Shown in pieces: positions 18,235 through 28,886 of a stretch of DNA of 64,000 nt. How positions within the stretch are numbered: position 1 is the stretch's first letter; every line of letters begins with the position of its first letter. The notes beneath the pieces are model-generated. The model ran no database searches, was not told where the DNA came from, and saw nothing but the letters and a program-made list of their open reading frames with translations. A program made the position numbers and the translations under genes. This stretch comes from Cyanobium sp. PLM2.Bin73 (GTDB taxonomy: Bacteria; Cyanobacteriota; Cyanobacteriia; PCC-6307; Cyanobiaceae), in assembly GCA_007694915.1 (NCBI GenBank), contig REEV01000051.1, positions 1-64,000 on the forward strand, in the 5' to 3' direction.

Positions 18235-18263
18235 GCGCCCGCGCTCCGCCTCCCTTCCCCGCC

Positions 18264-19721
18264 ATGGCCTGCCTGATCGCCGCGCCCGCCAGTGGCAGTG
18301 GCAAAACCCTGCTCAGCCTGTCGCTGGCGGCCCTGGCCCGCCGGCGCGGCCTGCGGCTGCAGCCGTTCAAGGTGGGGCCCGACTACCTCGATCCCCAGCT
18401 GCTGAGCCGGGCGAGCGGGCTGGCCTGCCGCAACCTCGATCCCCTGCTCTGCGGTGAGGACTGGGTGCGGCGCTGCTTCCACTGGTACGGCAGCCGGGCC
18501 GATCTGGCTCTGGTGGAGGGGGTGATGGGGCTGTTCGATGGCCGTGGATCCGGCAGCGAGGGCAGCTCAGCGGCGGTGGCGGCCCAACTGGGGCTGCCGG
18601 TGGTGCTGGTGGTGGAGGCCTCCCGCCAGGCCGGATCGATCGCCGCCCTGGTGCGCGGCTTCCGCGATCACGGGCCACCGCGGGTTCAGCTGGCCGGGGT
18701 GGTGCTCAACCGGGTGGGCTCGGAGCGCCACCGGACCCTGCTGGCCGAGGCCCTGGCGGCGATCGCCGTGCCGCTGCTGGGGGTGCTGCCCTCCAGTCCC
18801 GCCCTGGAGGTGCCCAGCCGGCACCTGGGACTGCTGCCCGCCCATGAGCTGGCCGACCTGGAAAGCCGCAGCGCCAGCTGGGCGGATCTGGCCGAGCGGC
18901 ACCTGGATCTGGAGCGGCTCTGGCCCCTGCTGGCCCCGGCCATGGCCCCGGGGCCCGGCACCGCCGCGACGCTAGCGCCGGTCCAGGCACTGCTCGCAGG
19001 CCAGACGGACAGCCACCGCGCCGGCCCCAGCTCAGGCCCCCCGGCCGTGGAGACCAGGCCCCGGGTGGCGGTGGCCAGCGACGCCGCCTTCCACTTCCGC
19101 TATCCGGAGGCCGGAGAACTGCTCGAGGCCCTGGGGGTGGATCTGGTGCCCTGGAGTCCTCTGGCCGATGTGCCCCTGCCCCCCGGCAGCGCCGCCGTGC
19201 TGCTGCCGGGGGGGTTCCCCGAGCTCCATGCCGCCCAGCTGGCGGCCGCCCGGCGCAGCCTGACCGCGCTGCGCCAGGCCCACGCGGCCGGGTTGCCGAT
19301 CGTGGCCGAATGCGGCGGCCTGCTGCTGCTGGGGCGCGAGCTCTGCGATCCCCTCGGCCAGCCCCACGCCATGGCAGGCCTACTGCCCTTCCGTGCCCGG
19401 CGGGCCACCCTCAGCCTCGGCTACCGCCAGGCCCAGGCCAGCGCCGACGGTCTGCTGGTGCGCCGGGGAGAGGCGCTGCTGGGCCATGAATTCCACCGCT
19501 GGCAGCTGCAGAAGCCCGGCGGCGAGCTGCCGCCGGAGGGGCAGACGCTGTGGCGACTCGAGGGCTGGGGTGTCCCGGCCCGGGCGGAGGGATGGGGCAC
19601 GGCACACCTGCACGCCAGCTGGTTGCACCTGCACTGGGCGGGCTGCCTCCAGATTCCCCGGCGCCTGGCGGCGGCGGCCCGTCAGCGTGGGCTGTCTCTG
19701 AGCGCAGCGACCCGCCGTTGA
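18264..19721 (+). CDS. cobB: cobyrinate a,c-diamide synthase
   Basis: Glutamine-dependent amidation of the a and c side chains of cobyrinic acid in (pseudo)cobalamin synthesis. 485 residues. The N-terminal ATPase domain starts MACLIAAPASGSGKT (P-loop) and contains FKVGPDYLDP and LVEGVMGLFDG. The C-terminal class I glutamine amidotransferase domain has the nucleophile Cys in VAECGGLLLLG and the His in LGHEFHRWQ. About 40 residues of Pro/Ser/Thr linker separate the two. The CobB/CbiA reading is firm; hydrogenobyrinate as substrate is unlikely in a cyanobacterium. Confidence 0.93.
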   Translation: MACLIAAPASGSGKTLLSLSLAALARRRGLRLQPFKVGPDYLDPQLLSRASGLACRNLDPLLCGEDWVRRCFHWYGSRADLALVEGVMGLFDGRGSGSEGSSAAVAAQLGLPVVLVVEASRQAGSIAALVRGFRDHGPPRVQLAGVVLNRVGSERHRTLLAEALAAIAVPLLGVLPSSPALEVPSRHLGLLPAHELADLESRSASWADLAERHLDLERLWPLLAPAMAPGPGTAATLAPVQALLAGQTDSHRAGPSSGPPAVETRPRVAVASDAAFHFRYPEAGELLEALGVDLVPWSPLADVPLPPGSAAVLLPGGFPELHAAQLAAARRSLTALRQAHAAGLPIVAECGGLLLLGRELCDPLGQPHAMAGLLPFRARRATLSLGYRQAQASADGLLVRRGEALLGHEFHRWQLQKPGGELPPEGQTLWRLEGWGVPARAEGWGTAHLHASWLHLHWAGCLQIPRRLAAAARQRGLSLSAATRR

Positions 19722-20317
19722 CCCACCTGCTCGGCGAACTGGCGGCCTTCGCCCTGGCGGTGGGCATCTCTCCTCTGCACATCGCCCTGCTTCTGCTGCT
19801 CCTGCTCGGCCCCCGCCCACTGCACCGCGGCGGCTGGTTTGTGGCCGGCTGGCTGCTCACCACCGCCCTGGCGGTGGTGCTGCTGCTGAGCGTGGGTCAC
19901 GGTCTGCTGCTCACGATGGAGAAGGGCAGCGGCCACCGCACTGGGCTCGACCTGCTGGCGGCCGGTGCCCTGCCGCTGCCGTTGCTGCTGGTGGTGAGCG
20001 CCGCTCTGGAGCTGGCCAGCCCCGACAATCTGTTTCTGTTGGCCAAGGCCGCCGGCGGGCTGCTGGCGGCGGGGCTGGGCACAGGCCAGGAGGTGGTCGG
20101 TGCGGCCCTGTTCTGTCTGCTGAGCGCCTCACTGCTGATGCTGCCGCTGCTCGCCCTCCCCGTGGCGGGCAGCGATCGGGTGCTGCCCCTGCTGGAGGCG
20201 GGCAAGGGCTGGCTGTTCAGCCGCGGCGATCTGGTGGTGGCTCTGGTGAGCCTGGCTCTGGCCGGCTACCTGGGCTGGCAGGGGATCGAGGGCCTACAGC
20301 TGGGCCTGGCGGCCTGA
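19718..20317 (+). CDS. polytopic membrane protein, GAP/Sap-like
   Basis: From a TTG that overlaps the cobB stop (TTGA) the product has 199 residues and about six hydrophobic segments (AAFALAVGISPLHIALLLLLLL, WLLTTALAVVLLLSVGHGLL, LPLPLLLVVSAALELA and others). The pattern resembles the GAP/Sap family, relatives of LysE-type exporters implicated in lipid or small-molecule export in actinobacteria. The same frame is open back to 19550, but that part overlaps cobB and is not hydrophobic. Substrate unknown. The tight overlap suggests coupling to cobB, with no obvious link to cobalamin. Confidence 0.6.
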   Translation: MTHLLGELAAFALAVGISPLHIALLLLLLLGPRPLHRGGWFVAGWLLTTALAVVLLLSVGHGLLLTMEKGSGHRTGLDLLAAGALPLPLLLVVSAALELASPDNLFLLAKAAGGLLAAGLGTGQEVVGAALFCLLSASLLMLPLLALPVAGSDRVLPLLEAGKGWLFSRGDLVVALVSLALAGYLGWQGIEGLQLGLAA

Positions 20318-20431
20318 AACACCTGTGCAACCAGGCGCTGGACAGCAGGCATCACGGCTTGATCAACCTTCATGAGACTGGGCAGAGCCGACCCAGCTGA
20401 GATCGCGAATCAGAAGCAATAGTAATGGCAC

Positions 20432-20461
20432 TTGAAGCACAGATCAGCGATAAAGAATAAT
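20432..20461 (+). promoter_or_regulatory. candidate sigma-70 promoter before the repeat protein gene
   Basis: TTGAAG (20432-20437) and AATAAT (20456-20461, 5/6 match to TATAAT) are separated by 18 bp in an unusually AT-rich intergenic stretch. A GGGGAG ribosome-binding site lies at 20510-20515, nine bases before the ATG at 20524. Assigned by eye only. Confidence 0.4.
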
Positions 20462-20523
20462 TGCTTACCTCCAGAATTTACCCGACGAAAGACTCAGAGT
20501 AAAGCCATCAGGGGAGCGCTGAC

Positions 20524-21363
20524 ATGACAACCCAACTCACCAACTCAGGATGGTCCAATGGCACAACAGGCACTTGGAGCAAGCGCAGCGACAAGGTTCG
20601 CGATCGACGGAAAGGGATTGAGCTTGCCTCCCGTTTCAGGCCCCGCACCGGCGCGGGTGACGACCTCATTGATGGGGCCGCCGTGCGTCAAAGCGGCCTC
20701 AGCATCAGCGGCAGCCTCCAGACCGAGGCTGGCAACGACAGGGTCCGCGGAGTCTCGCAGAAGCAGGCAGGAATTTACAATGAAGGGACCATCAACACGG
20801 GACGCGAAAATGACAGAATCATTGGCCGGTCGACAAATTCAAGAGGGCTGGAGAATCAAGGAAACATTTACACCGGTGACGGCAATGACCTGATCACCGG
20901 CAGGAGCAAGAGCCAAGAAGGCATTACCAACAGCGGCTATATCAACATGGGCGGCGGTAATGACACCCTTCGCGGCAAAGGAGTTCTGGCAGGCCTTCGC
21001 AATGATGGCTACATCGACATGGGCAATGGAGCTGATGTCGTGGATGTACTGCAGGGAGGCTTTGAAGGGAGCGGGTACTTGAATATGGGCTCGGGCTTTG
21101 ACAAGGTGTTCGGCTTCGGCCCCCAAACTATCGATGGCGGAGGCGATCGCGATTCCCTCTTTCTGAAGCAAGGCACCTACAAGATCACCGACAACGTCGA
21201 TGAATGGGGTTACACCTATGGTAAAGCAATCAAAGATTTGAGCGGCACATCGATGATTGTCAACAGCTTCGAAAGCATCGGCAGTGCTCTTTCGCTCAAG
21301 GAGGTTGATCTGAAAAACGGCACTCTGCTCATCAATGCCATGGGAGATGTGAGCTACCTCTAA
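20524..21363 (+). CDS. protein of 25-residue Gly/Asn/Asp repeats, RTX-like
   Basis: 279 residues, no signal peptide, no Cys. Residues 42-141 are four consecutive 25-residue units starting TGAGDDLI (42), TEAGNDRV (67), TGRENDRI (92) and TGDGNDLI (117). Three shorter units start at 142, 166 and 188 (MGGGNDTL, MGNGADVV, MGSGFDKV). Each begins with a G-x-G-[ND]-D type turn and ends with a G-x-[IL]-[NDY] segment. These turns resemble RTX calcium-binding nonapeptides, but the period is 25, which suggests a parallel beta-solenoid. An ~80-residue non-repeat C-terminal region could be a type I secretion signal (inference). Base composition is about 50% G+C, far below its neighbours, hinting at transfer. 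Its stop overlaps the converging helicase gene by 4 nt. Confidence 0.7.
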   Translation: MTTQLTNSGWSNGTTGTWSKRSDKVRDRRKGIELASRFRPRTGAGDDLIDGAAVRQSGLSISGSLQTEAGNDRVRGVSQKQAGIYNEGTINTGRENDRIIGRSTNSRGLENQGNIYTGDGNDLITGRSKSQEGITNSGYINMGGGNDTLRGKGVLAGLRNDGYIDMGNGADVVDVLQGGFEGSGYLNMGSGFDKVFGFGPQTIDGGGDRDSLFLKQGTYKITDNVDEWGYTYGKAIKDLSGTSMIVNSFESIGSALSLKEVDLKNGTLLINAMGDVSYL

Positions 21364-22797
21364 GGCGTCTCTTCCCGCAACCAGCACGCCCAAAGCCGCT
21401 GATCGGCCCGGCTGCCCGGACCGGCCACCAGGGCCACCGCCTGACTGGCCCGGCTCACCGCCACATACACCAGCTGGCGGCGCAGCAGCTCGTCGCGGGG
21501 CCAGAACACATCGGCATCCACGAACACCTGGCCGAAGGTGCTGCCCTGGCTGCGGTGCACGGTGAGCACGGCGGCCGGACCGAGGGCGGCGAAGGCATCG
21601 CGCACCAGAAAGAACTGGCGCCACATCCCCCGGGCCGCGGCCTTGCCCTGCTCCCGGGCTGTGGCCCGGGCCGCGGCTCGCAGCCGCTCCAACACGGCCT
21701 CGAGGCTCTGGCGGGGGAGGCTGCCGGCCGGGGGCAGCAGGCGCAGGTTGAGGTCGCTGTCGCCCGCCTGCACCGATGCCGTGAGGGTGTCGATCAGGGG
21801 CGCGTCAGCGACGCCGAAGTCGGCCAGGTCGCAGCGCTCGGGGGTGACATCGCGCACCACCAGCTCGCGGTTGGAGCCAAGCACCATGTCGGGCTCCTCG
21901 CCGGCCTCCTCCCCCTCCCGGCAGGCAGGGGCCATGACGGCGCTGCGGCTGATCAGCACCTCCCCAGGGAGCACCGGCAGCTGGTCGGCCATGGCCCCGT
22001 GCAGGGCACGGCGGGCGATCGGCACCAGCTGCTCCAGGGAGCGGTTGGTGTAGCAGAGGATGCGGGCCAGGTCGGGATTGTCGGTTTCGGCGCTGCGGCG
22101 CAGGGCAGCCTGGGCCTCCAGCAGCCACTCCTGGCGATCGAGCAGGGCCACCCGCCCCTCGGCACTGCAGACCGGCGGCAGCGGCGGCGGCCGGCGGCAG
22201 GGCAGGGCCTGCTCGCGAATCCCCTGGGCCAGCCGCAGCACCGGCCCCTGGTGGCGCACCACCTGGCGCAGGGCCGCACTGTGGGCGCGGGCGAGGCCGA
22301 ACACCGCGCTCTCGGGCTCACCCACCGGCGGCAGCTGGGCCGGATCGCCCACGAACACCAGCCGGGTGCGGAAGGGATGGGCGCAGCGCAGGCTGATCTC
22401 CAGCAGCTGGCTGTCGAGCATCGAGGCCTCATCGATCAGCACCAGAGCCAGGTGCTCCAGGGCCGCGGACGTCTGCTCGCTCTCCTCGCAGCGCTCCAGA
22501 TCCCCCTGCCGTTTCAGCCGCAGCCGCAGCAGCCGGTGGATAGTGGAGGGATACCAGGTGGGCGTCAGGCCGGCAGCCCGCAGGTGGCTGCGCAGCACGC
22601 CCACCGCCTTGTGGGTGGGGGCCACCACGGTCCAGCACAGGCCAGCGGCTTCAGCCTGGGCCAGGAAGCGCATCGACAGAAAGGTCTTGCCGGTGCCGGC
22701 GTAGCCGCTGAGCACAAACGGCCGATCGCTCTGGGGTGCCGCCAGCCAGGTGGCGAAGGCGGCGCAGGCGGCCTGCTGGTCGGCGGTGAGGGTGTCG

Positions 22798-22805
<8 letters not shown>
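21360..22805 (-). CDS. SF1B DNA helicase, Dda/RecD-like
   Basis: 481 residues from a TTG at 22805. Helicase motif I is SGYAGTGKT, followed by VVAPTHKAVGVL (Ia), LVLIDEASMLD (II), VFVGDPAQLPPVG (III) and a C-terminal UvrD_C_2 part with LTVHRSQGSTF (V) and YVAVSRA (VI). This is the AAA_30/UvrD_C_2 architecture of stand-alone 5'-3' helicases such as T4 Dda, without the long N-terminal part of RecD2. It probably acts in replication-fork or repair processing. The start overlaps the stop of the DUF212 gene by 8 nt, so it is the last gene of the folD-crtE-DUF212 run. Confidence 0.85.
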
Positions 22806-24359
<1,554 letters not shown>

Positions 24360-25241
24360 TCAGACCACCAGATCGTCGAGGCCATGGGCCAGGCCATGGC
24401 TGCGGCACCAGGCCAGCACCGTGTTCACCAGCAGCATGGTCACCGTCATCGGCCCCACGCCCCCCGGCACCGGCGTGAGGGCTGCGGACAGCGGCTCCAC
24501 CTCGGCGGCACGCACGTCGCCGCACAGGCCCCCCTCGGGCCGCCGGTGGATGCCCACATCCACCACCACGGCCCCGGGCCGCACATGCTCAGCGCCCACG
24601 ATCTCAGGCCGGCCGGCAGCCACCACCAACACCTCGGCCTGGCGGCAGAGTCCAGCCAGATCGGCGCTGCGGGAATGGGCCACGGTCACGGTGGCGTCGG
24701 CGGCCTGGAGCATCAGCGCCATCGGCTTGCCCACCAGGATGCTGCGCCCCACCACCACGGCCCGCCGGCCGGCCAGCGGCAGCTGGTGGCGGGCCAGCAG
24801 CGCCATGACCCCCGCCGGCGTGCAGCTGCGCGGGCCCGGTTCGCCCTTCAGCAGCCGGCCCAGGTTGAGGGTGTGCAGGCCGTCGGCGTCCTTCTCCGGA
24901 TCGATCGCCGCCAGCAACGGCCACTCCTCCAGCCCGGCGGGCAGGGGCAGCTGCAGCAGGATGCCGTCGCAGGCGGGATCGGCGTTGAGGCGCTGCACCG
25001 CCGCCAGCACCGCGGCGGGGCAGGCATCGGCGCCCAGGTGCTCGCCCAGGCTGGTGATGCCCACCCGGCCGCAGGCCTTCTGCTTGTTGGCCACGTACAC
25101 CCCGCTGGCGGGATCGTCGCCCACCCGCAGCACCGCCAGCCCAGGCGGCCGGCCGATGGTGCCCTGGCGCTCGGCGATGGTGGCCCGCAACCGCGCTTCG
25201 AGTTCGGCGGCAAGCTGGCGGCCGTCGAGGATGAGGGCCAT
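24360..25241 (-). CDS. folD: bifunctional methylenetetrahydrofolate dehydrogenase / cyclohydrolase
   Basis: Interconverts 5,10-methylene- and 10-formyl-tetrahydrofolate with NADP+. The ATG at 25241 gives 293 residues, the normal length. Signatures include [15 protein letters not shown] (with the catalytic Lys), [10 protein letters not shown], the NADP-binding segment [17 protein letters not shown], and the C-terminal [15 protein letters not shown]. It heads a minus-strand run with crtE, DUF212 and the helicase, and is divergent from the HD-domain gene (55 nt between starts). Confidence 0.96.
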   Translation of the reverse strand: MALILDGRQLAAELEARLRATIAERQGTIGRPPGLAVLRVGDDPASGVYVANKQKACGRVGITSLGEHLGADACPAAVLAAVQRLNADPACDGILLQLPLPAGLEEWPLLAAIDPEKDADGLHTLNLGRLLKGEPGPRSCTPAGVMALLARHQLPLAGRRAVVVGRSILVGKPMALMLQAADATVTVAHSRSADLAGLCRQAEVLVVAAGRPEIVGAEHVRPGAVVVDVGIHRRPEGGLCGDVRAAEVEPLSAALTPVPGGVGPMTVTMLLVNTVLAWCRSHGLAHGLDDLVV

Positions 25242-25296
25242 GGCGAGGGGGCGGCTGGCCCCAGCTTGCACCGGCCCCGGCGGCTAGTTTTGATCG

Positions 25297-27354
25297 ATGG
25301 GATGGCCGCGGCTGCGAACCCTCTGGCGGAGACTGCTGCGGGTCGAGCGTCCCGTGCAGAGCCCCGCCTGCTGGCGAGGCCAGGACGCCGCCGCCGTGCT
25401 GATGGTGTGCCTGCTGGTGGCGCTGGTGTCCAGCTGGCCATGGCTGGTGGAGCCCAACCTGCGGGCCGGCATGGTGGCGCCGTTCACGGTGCGGGCTCCC
25501 CAGGCGGCCCGGGTGGTGGACAGCACGGCCCTGGAGCAGCGCCGCGAGCAGATGCTGCCGCGCACCACCGTTCAGGTGGTGGATGAGACCGCCAGCACCC
25601 TGCTGCTGCAGCGCCTCGATGAGAGCCTGCAGGCGATCGAGGCCCAGGCCGGCAGTGCCGAGACCCTGGTCAAACCGGTGTCGCTCAGCGAGGTCGAACG
25701 CCAGTGGCTGCAAGGGCTGGACAGGGGGCAGCGCAGCGCCTGGGAGCAGCGGCTGCGCCAGGCCCAGCTGCGCATGCTCAGCCAGGGCCTGGCGGCCGGC
25801 CTGGCCGAGGAGCAACTGCTGCAGGCGGCCAGCCTGCAGCTCGAGGGTCTGTCCAGCCCCGCCCGGGATGTGGGGGCGCGGCTGCTGGTGCACGTGCTCC
25901 AGGGCCAGTCCAACCTGCGCAGTGATCCAGCCCTCAGCCAGCGGCGCATCGAGGCGCTGATCAACCAGGAGGGCATTCCCACCATCGCGGTGGAGACGGG
26001 CGATCTGGTGGTGCAGCAGGGCGAGCGCATCAGCGCCCAGGCCTTCGATGTACTCGATTACTTCGGGCTGGTGAACCGGCAGCCTCGGCCCCTCACCTGG
26101 CTGCAGCACCTGGTGGAAGCCCTGGCGGCCTGCGGCCTGCTGGTGCTGCTGCAGCGGCGCTGGCGGCCGAGCCTGGAGCCCCGCCAGGCCATGCTCTCCC
26201 TGGCCACCCTGCTGGCGGTACAGGGAGTCAACCTGTGGCTGGGCCCCCTGTCCAGTCCGATGCTGCTGCTGGTGCCCCCCACCCTGCTGCTGGCCCAGGG
26301 GCTGGGCAGCGGCTGCGGCCTGGCCTGGCTGGCGGCGGCCACCCTGCTCTGGCCCCTGCCGCTCAGTGGTGTGCTGGGGGTGCGGCTGCTGGTGGCGGCG
26401 GCCACCGGCACCGCCGCGGCGATGGCCGCCGACCGCCAGCGCAGCCGGGCCGGACTGCTGCAGCTGGCGGTGCTGCTGCCGGCCATCGCGGTGCTGCTGC
26501 AGTGGCTGCTCCTGCAGGGCCGGGGCCAGCCGGGCCAGATCGACCTGCTGGGGGAGGGGCTGACGCTGGCGGGCCTGCTGATGCTGGGCCTGCTGCTGGC
26601 GCCGCTGGTGGAAACCTCCTTCGGGTTGCTCACCCGCACCCGGCTGCTGGAGCTGGCCGACCTGGAGCGGCCGCTGCTGCGCAAGCTCTCCTGCGAGGCG
26701 CCGGGCACCTTCGAGCACACCCTGATGATCACCGGCCTGGCGGAGGAGGGAGCCCGCAGCATCGGCGCCGACGTGGACCTGGTGCGCACCGGCGCGCTCT
26801 ATCACGACGTGGGCAAACTGCATGGCCCGCAGTGGTTCATCGAGAACCAGGAGGGGGGAAACAATCCCCACGACCAGCTCGATGACCCCTACGCCAGCGC
26901 CGCCATCCTGCAAGCCCACGTGGACGAGGGGCTGCGGCTGGCACGCCGCTACCGGCTGCCCAGGCCCCTGGCCGACTTCATCCCCGAGCACCAGGGCACC
27001 CTCAAGATGGGTTATTTCCTGCACCAGGCCCGCGAGCGCAACCCAGCGGTGCCGGAGGAACGCTTCCGCTACCGCGGCCCCGCCCCTCGCAGCCGCGAAA
27101 CCGCGATTCTGATGCTCGCCGACGGCTGCGAGGCCGCCCTGCGCTCCCTGCCGCCCACCACCACCGAAGACCAGGCCAGGGAGATGGTGCGCCGCATCCT
27201 GGAGGCGCGCCAGCGCGACGGCCAGCTGTTGGCGAGCGGCATCAGCAGGACCGAGCTGGAGCTGCTGATCCGGGCCTTCGTGCGGGTGTGGAAACGCATG
27301 CGCCACCGCCGCATCCCCTACCCGATCCCGGCCCGCAAGGCCTTCAGCGCCTGA
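25297..27354 (+). CDS. 7TM-HD phosphohydrolase, PgpH-like (c-di-AMP phosphodiesterase family)
   Basis: 685 residues. After one N-terminal membrane segment (~33-51) comes an extracytoplasmic 7TMR-HDED region (~60-260). Next are about seven membrane helices (~270-450) and a cytoplasmic HD domain. The HD metal site is visible as FEHTLMITGLAEEG (His), LYHDVGKLHGPQWF (HD), FIPEHQGTLKMGYF and LMLADGCEAALR (Asp). PgpH homologues hydrolyse c-di-AMP to pApA, controlling osmotic and night-time responses. The stop overlaps the ATG of the next gene (TGATG). Confidence 0.88.
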   Translation: MGWPRLRTLWRRLLRVERPVQSPACWRGQDAAAVLMVCLLVALVSSWPWLVEPNLRAGMVAPFTVRAPQAARVVDSTALEQRREQMLPRTTVQVVDETASTLLLQRLDESLQAIEAQAGSAETLVKPVSLSEVERQWLQGLDRGQRSAWEQRLRQAQLRMLSQGLAAGLAEEQLLQAASLQLEGLSSPARDVGARLLVHVLQGQSNLRSDPALSQRRIEALINQEGIPTIAVETGDLVVQQGERISAQAFDVLDYFGLVNRQPRPLTWLQHLVEALAACGLLVLLQRRWRPSLEPRQAMLSLATLLAVQGVNLWLGPLSSPMLLLVPPTLLLAQGLGSGCGLAWLAAATLLWPLPLSGVLGVRLLVAAATGTAAAMAADRQRSRAGLLQLAVLLPAIAVLLQWLLLQGRGQPGQIDLLGEGLTLAGLLMLGLLLAPLVETSFGLLTRTRLLELADLERPLLRKLSCEAPGTFEHTLMITGLAEEGARSIGADVDLVRTGALYHDVGKLHGPQWFIENQEGGNNPHDQLDDPYASAAILQAHVDEGLRLARRYRLPRPLADFIPEHQGTLKMGYFLHQARERNPAVPEERFRYRGPAPRSRETAILMLADGCEAALRSLPPTTTEDQAREMVRRILEARQRDGQLLASGISRTELELLIRAFVRVWKRMRHRRIPYPIPARKAFSA

Positions 27355-28886
27355 TGGCCCTGAGTTTCCGGCAGCTCCAGGCCCAGCTCCAACCCTCCTG
27401 GGGCCGGGTGAGCGCCGGCCACGGCCCCGGTGTGGATGTGCTGATGGTGCCCTCGCTGTCGCTGGAACAGCAGCAGATGGGGCTGGTGACGGGAGCCCAC
27501 CACTACGAGGAGCGCCAGCTGTTCGCCCTGATCGGCCTGCGGCATCCCGGCGTGCGCATGGTGTACGCCAGCAGCAAACCCCTGGCCGACCTGGTTGTGG
27601 ACGCCGTGCTGGAGCTCCTGCCCGGGGTGCCCGCCTCCCATGCCCGGCGGCGCCTGCACCTGGTGGACACCGATGACGCCTCCAACCGGCCGCTGGCGGC
27701 CAAGTTGCTGGAACGCCCAGCCCTGCTGCAGCGCATCGCCGAGCTGCTGCGCCCCGGCCGCAGCTTCATCAGCTGCTTCGTGGTGAGCGATCTGGAGCGC
27801 CAGCTCTCGGAGTGCCTGCAGGTGCCCCTGCTGGGCACCGATCCGGCCCTGGCCCACTGGGGCAGCAAGGCCGGCAGCCGGGCCCTGTTCGCCCGCCAGG
27901 GGGTTCCCCACCCCCCGGGCAGCGGCCTGGTGCACTCCCTGCCCGACCTGGCGGAGGCCACCGCCGAGCTCTGGGAAGGCCAGCCCGCGCTGCACCGCTG
28001 CGTGGTGAAGCTCAACCAGGGCTTCAGCGGCGAGGGCAACGCCTGCCTGGCGCTGGAGCCCCTGCAGCTGGCGGGGCTGCCGGCGCACCGGCGGCGGCAG
28101 CGGCTACGGACGGCCCTGGAGCAGTTGCCGATGCCGGCCGCCAACTGGATGGAGCTGCTGGCAGCGCAGGGAGCGGTGGTGGAGGCCTGGTTGGAGCCCT
28201 GGGAGACCGGCGCCGGGGCGATCCGCTCCCCCAGCGTGCAGGGGATGATCCACCCAGGCGGCGCGGGGCGATCGCCCCAGGTGGAGGTGATCTCCAGCCA
28301 TGAGCAGGTGCTGGGCGGCGCCAACGGGCAGACCTACCTGGGCTGCCTGTTTCCGGCGGCGGCGGCCTACCGGGCCGAGCTGATGGCCTATGGCCAGGCG
28401 GTGGGAGAGGCGCTGGCGGCGGAGGGGGCCCTGGAGCGCTACGCGGTGGACTTCATCGCCCGGCGCCGCGGCCGTCACTGGGACCTGCAGGCGATCGAGG
28501 TGAACCTGCGCCAGGGGGGCACGACCCACACGTTCATGACCCTCAACGCCATCACCAGCGGCCGCATGGATCCGGCCAGCGGCCTGTTCCGCTCCCCCAC
28601 CGGCTCGCCGCTCTACTACCGCGCCACCGACAACCTCTGTGACCCGCGCCTGCGCGGGCTGCTGCCCACCGACCTGATCGACATCGTGGCCGAGGCGGGA
28701 CTGCACTACGACCCGGCCCAGCTGCGCGGCAGCGTCTTTCACCTGCTGGGCTGCCTCTCGGAGTTCGGCAAGCTGGGCATGACCTGCATCGGCCGCAGTG
28801 AGTCCGAGGCCGAGGCGGTGTTTGCGGCCACGGCCGGCCAGCTGCTGCAGGCCGCCGCCAGCCGGGGTCAGCTCCAGCGCCGCTGA
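27354..28886 (+). CDS. ATP-grasp ligase, peptide ligase PGM1-related
   Basis: 510 residues from the ATG at 27354, translationally coupled to the PgpH-like gene by a TGATG overlap. The central part looks like an ATP-grasp core: CVVKLNQGFSGEGN (nucleotide-binding Lys and Gly loop) and LQAIEVNLRQGGTTHTF (metal-binding Glu/Asn and substrate region). The N-terminal ~180 residues form a Rossmann-like pre-grasp domain. From memory, cyanobacterial proteins of this type are annotated as related to PGM1, the Streptomyces ligase that joins peptides in pheganomycin synthesis. The cyanobacterial substrate is unknown. Its 3' end overlaps the converging galE by 19 nt. Confidence 0.65.
   Translation: MALSFRQLQAQLQPSWGRVSAGHGPGVDVLMVPSLSLEQQQMGLVTGAHHYEERQLFALIGLRHPGVRMVYASSKPLADLVVDAVLELLPGVPASHARRRLHLVDTDDASNRPLAAKLLERPALLQRIAELLRPGRSFISCFVVSDLERQLSECLQVPLLGTDPALAHWGSKAGSRALFARQGVPHPPGSGLVHSLPDLAEATAELWEGQPALHRCVVKLNQGFSGEGNACLALEPLQLAGLPAHRRRQRLRTALEQLPMPAANWMELLAAQGAVVEAWLEPWETGAGAIRSPSVQGMIHPGGAGRSPQVEVISSHEQVLGGANGQTYLGCLFPAAAAYRAELMAYGQAVGEALAAEGALERYAVDFIARRRGRHWDLQAIEVNLRQGGTTHTFMTLNAITSGRMDPASGLFRSPTGSPLYYRATDNLCDPRLRGLLPTDLIDIVAEAGLHYDPAQLRGSVFHLLGCLSEFGKLGMTCIGRSESEAEAVFAATAGQLLQAAASRGQLQRR

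Noticed and set aside
24604-27306. 900-codon minus-strand ORF
   Set aside because: Antisense of the PgpH-like gene and out-of-frame folD; Gln/His/Arg-rich shadow.
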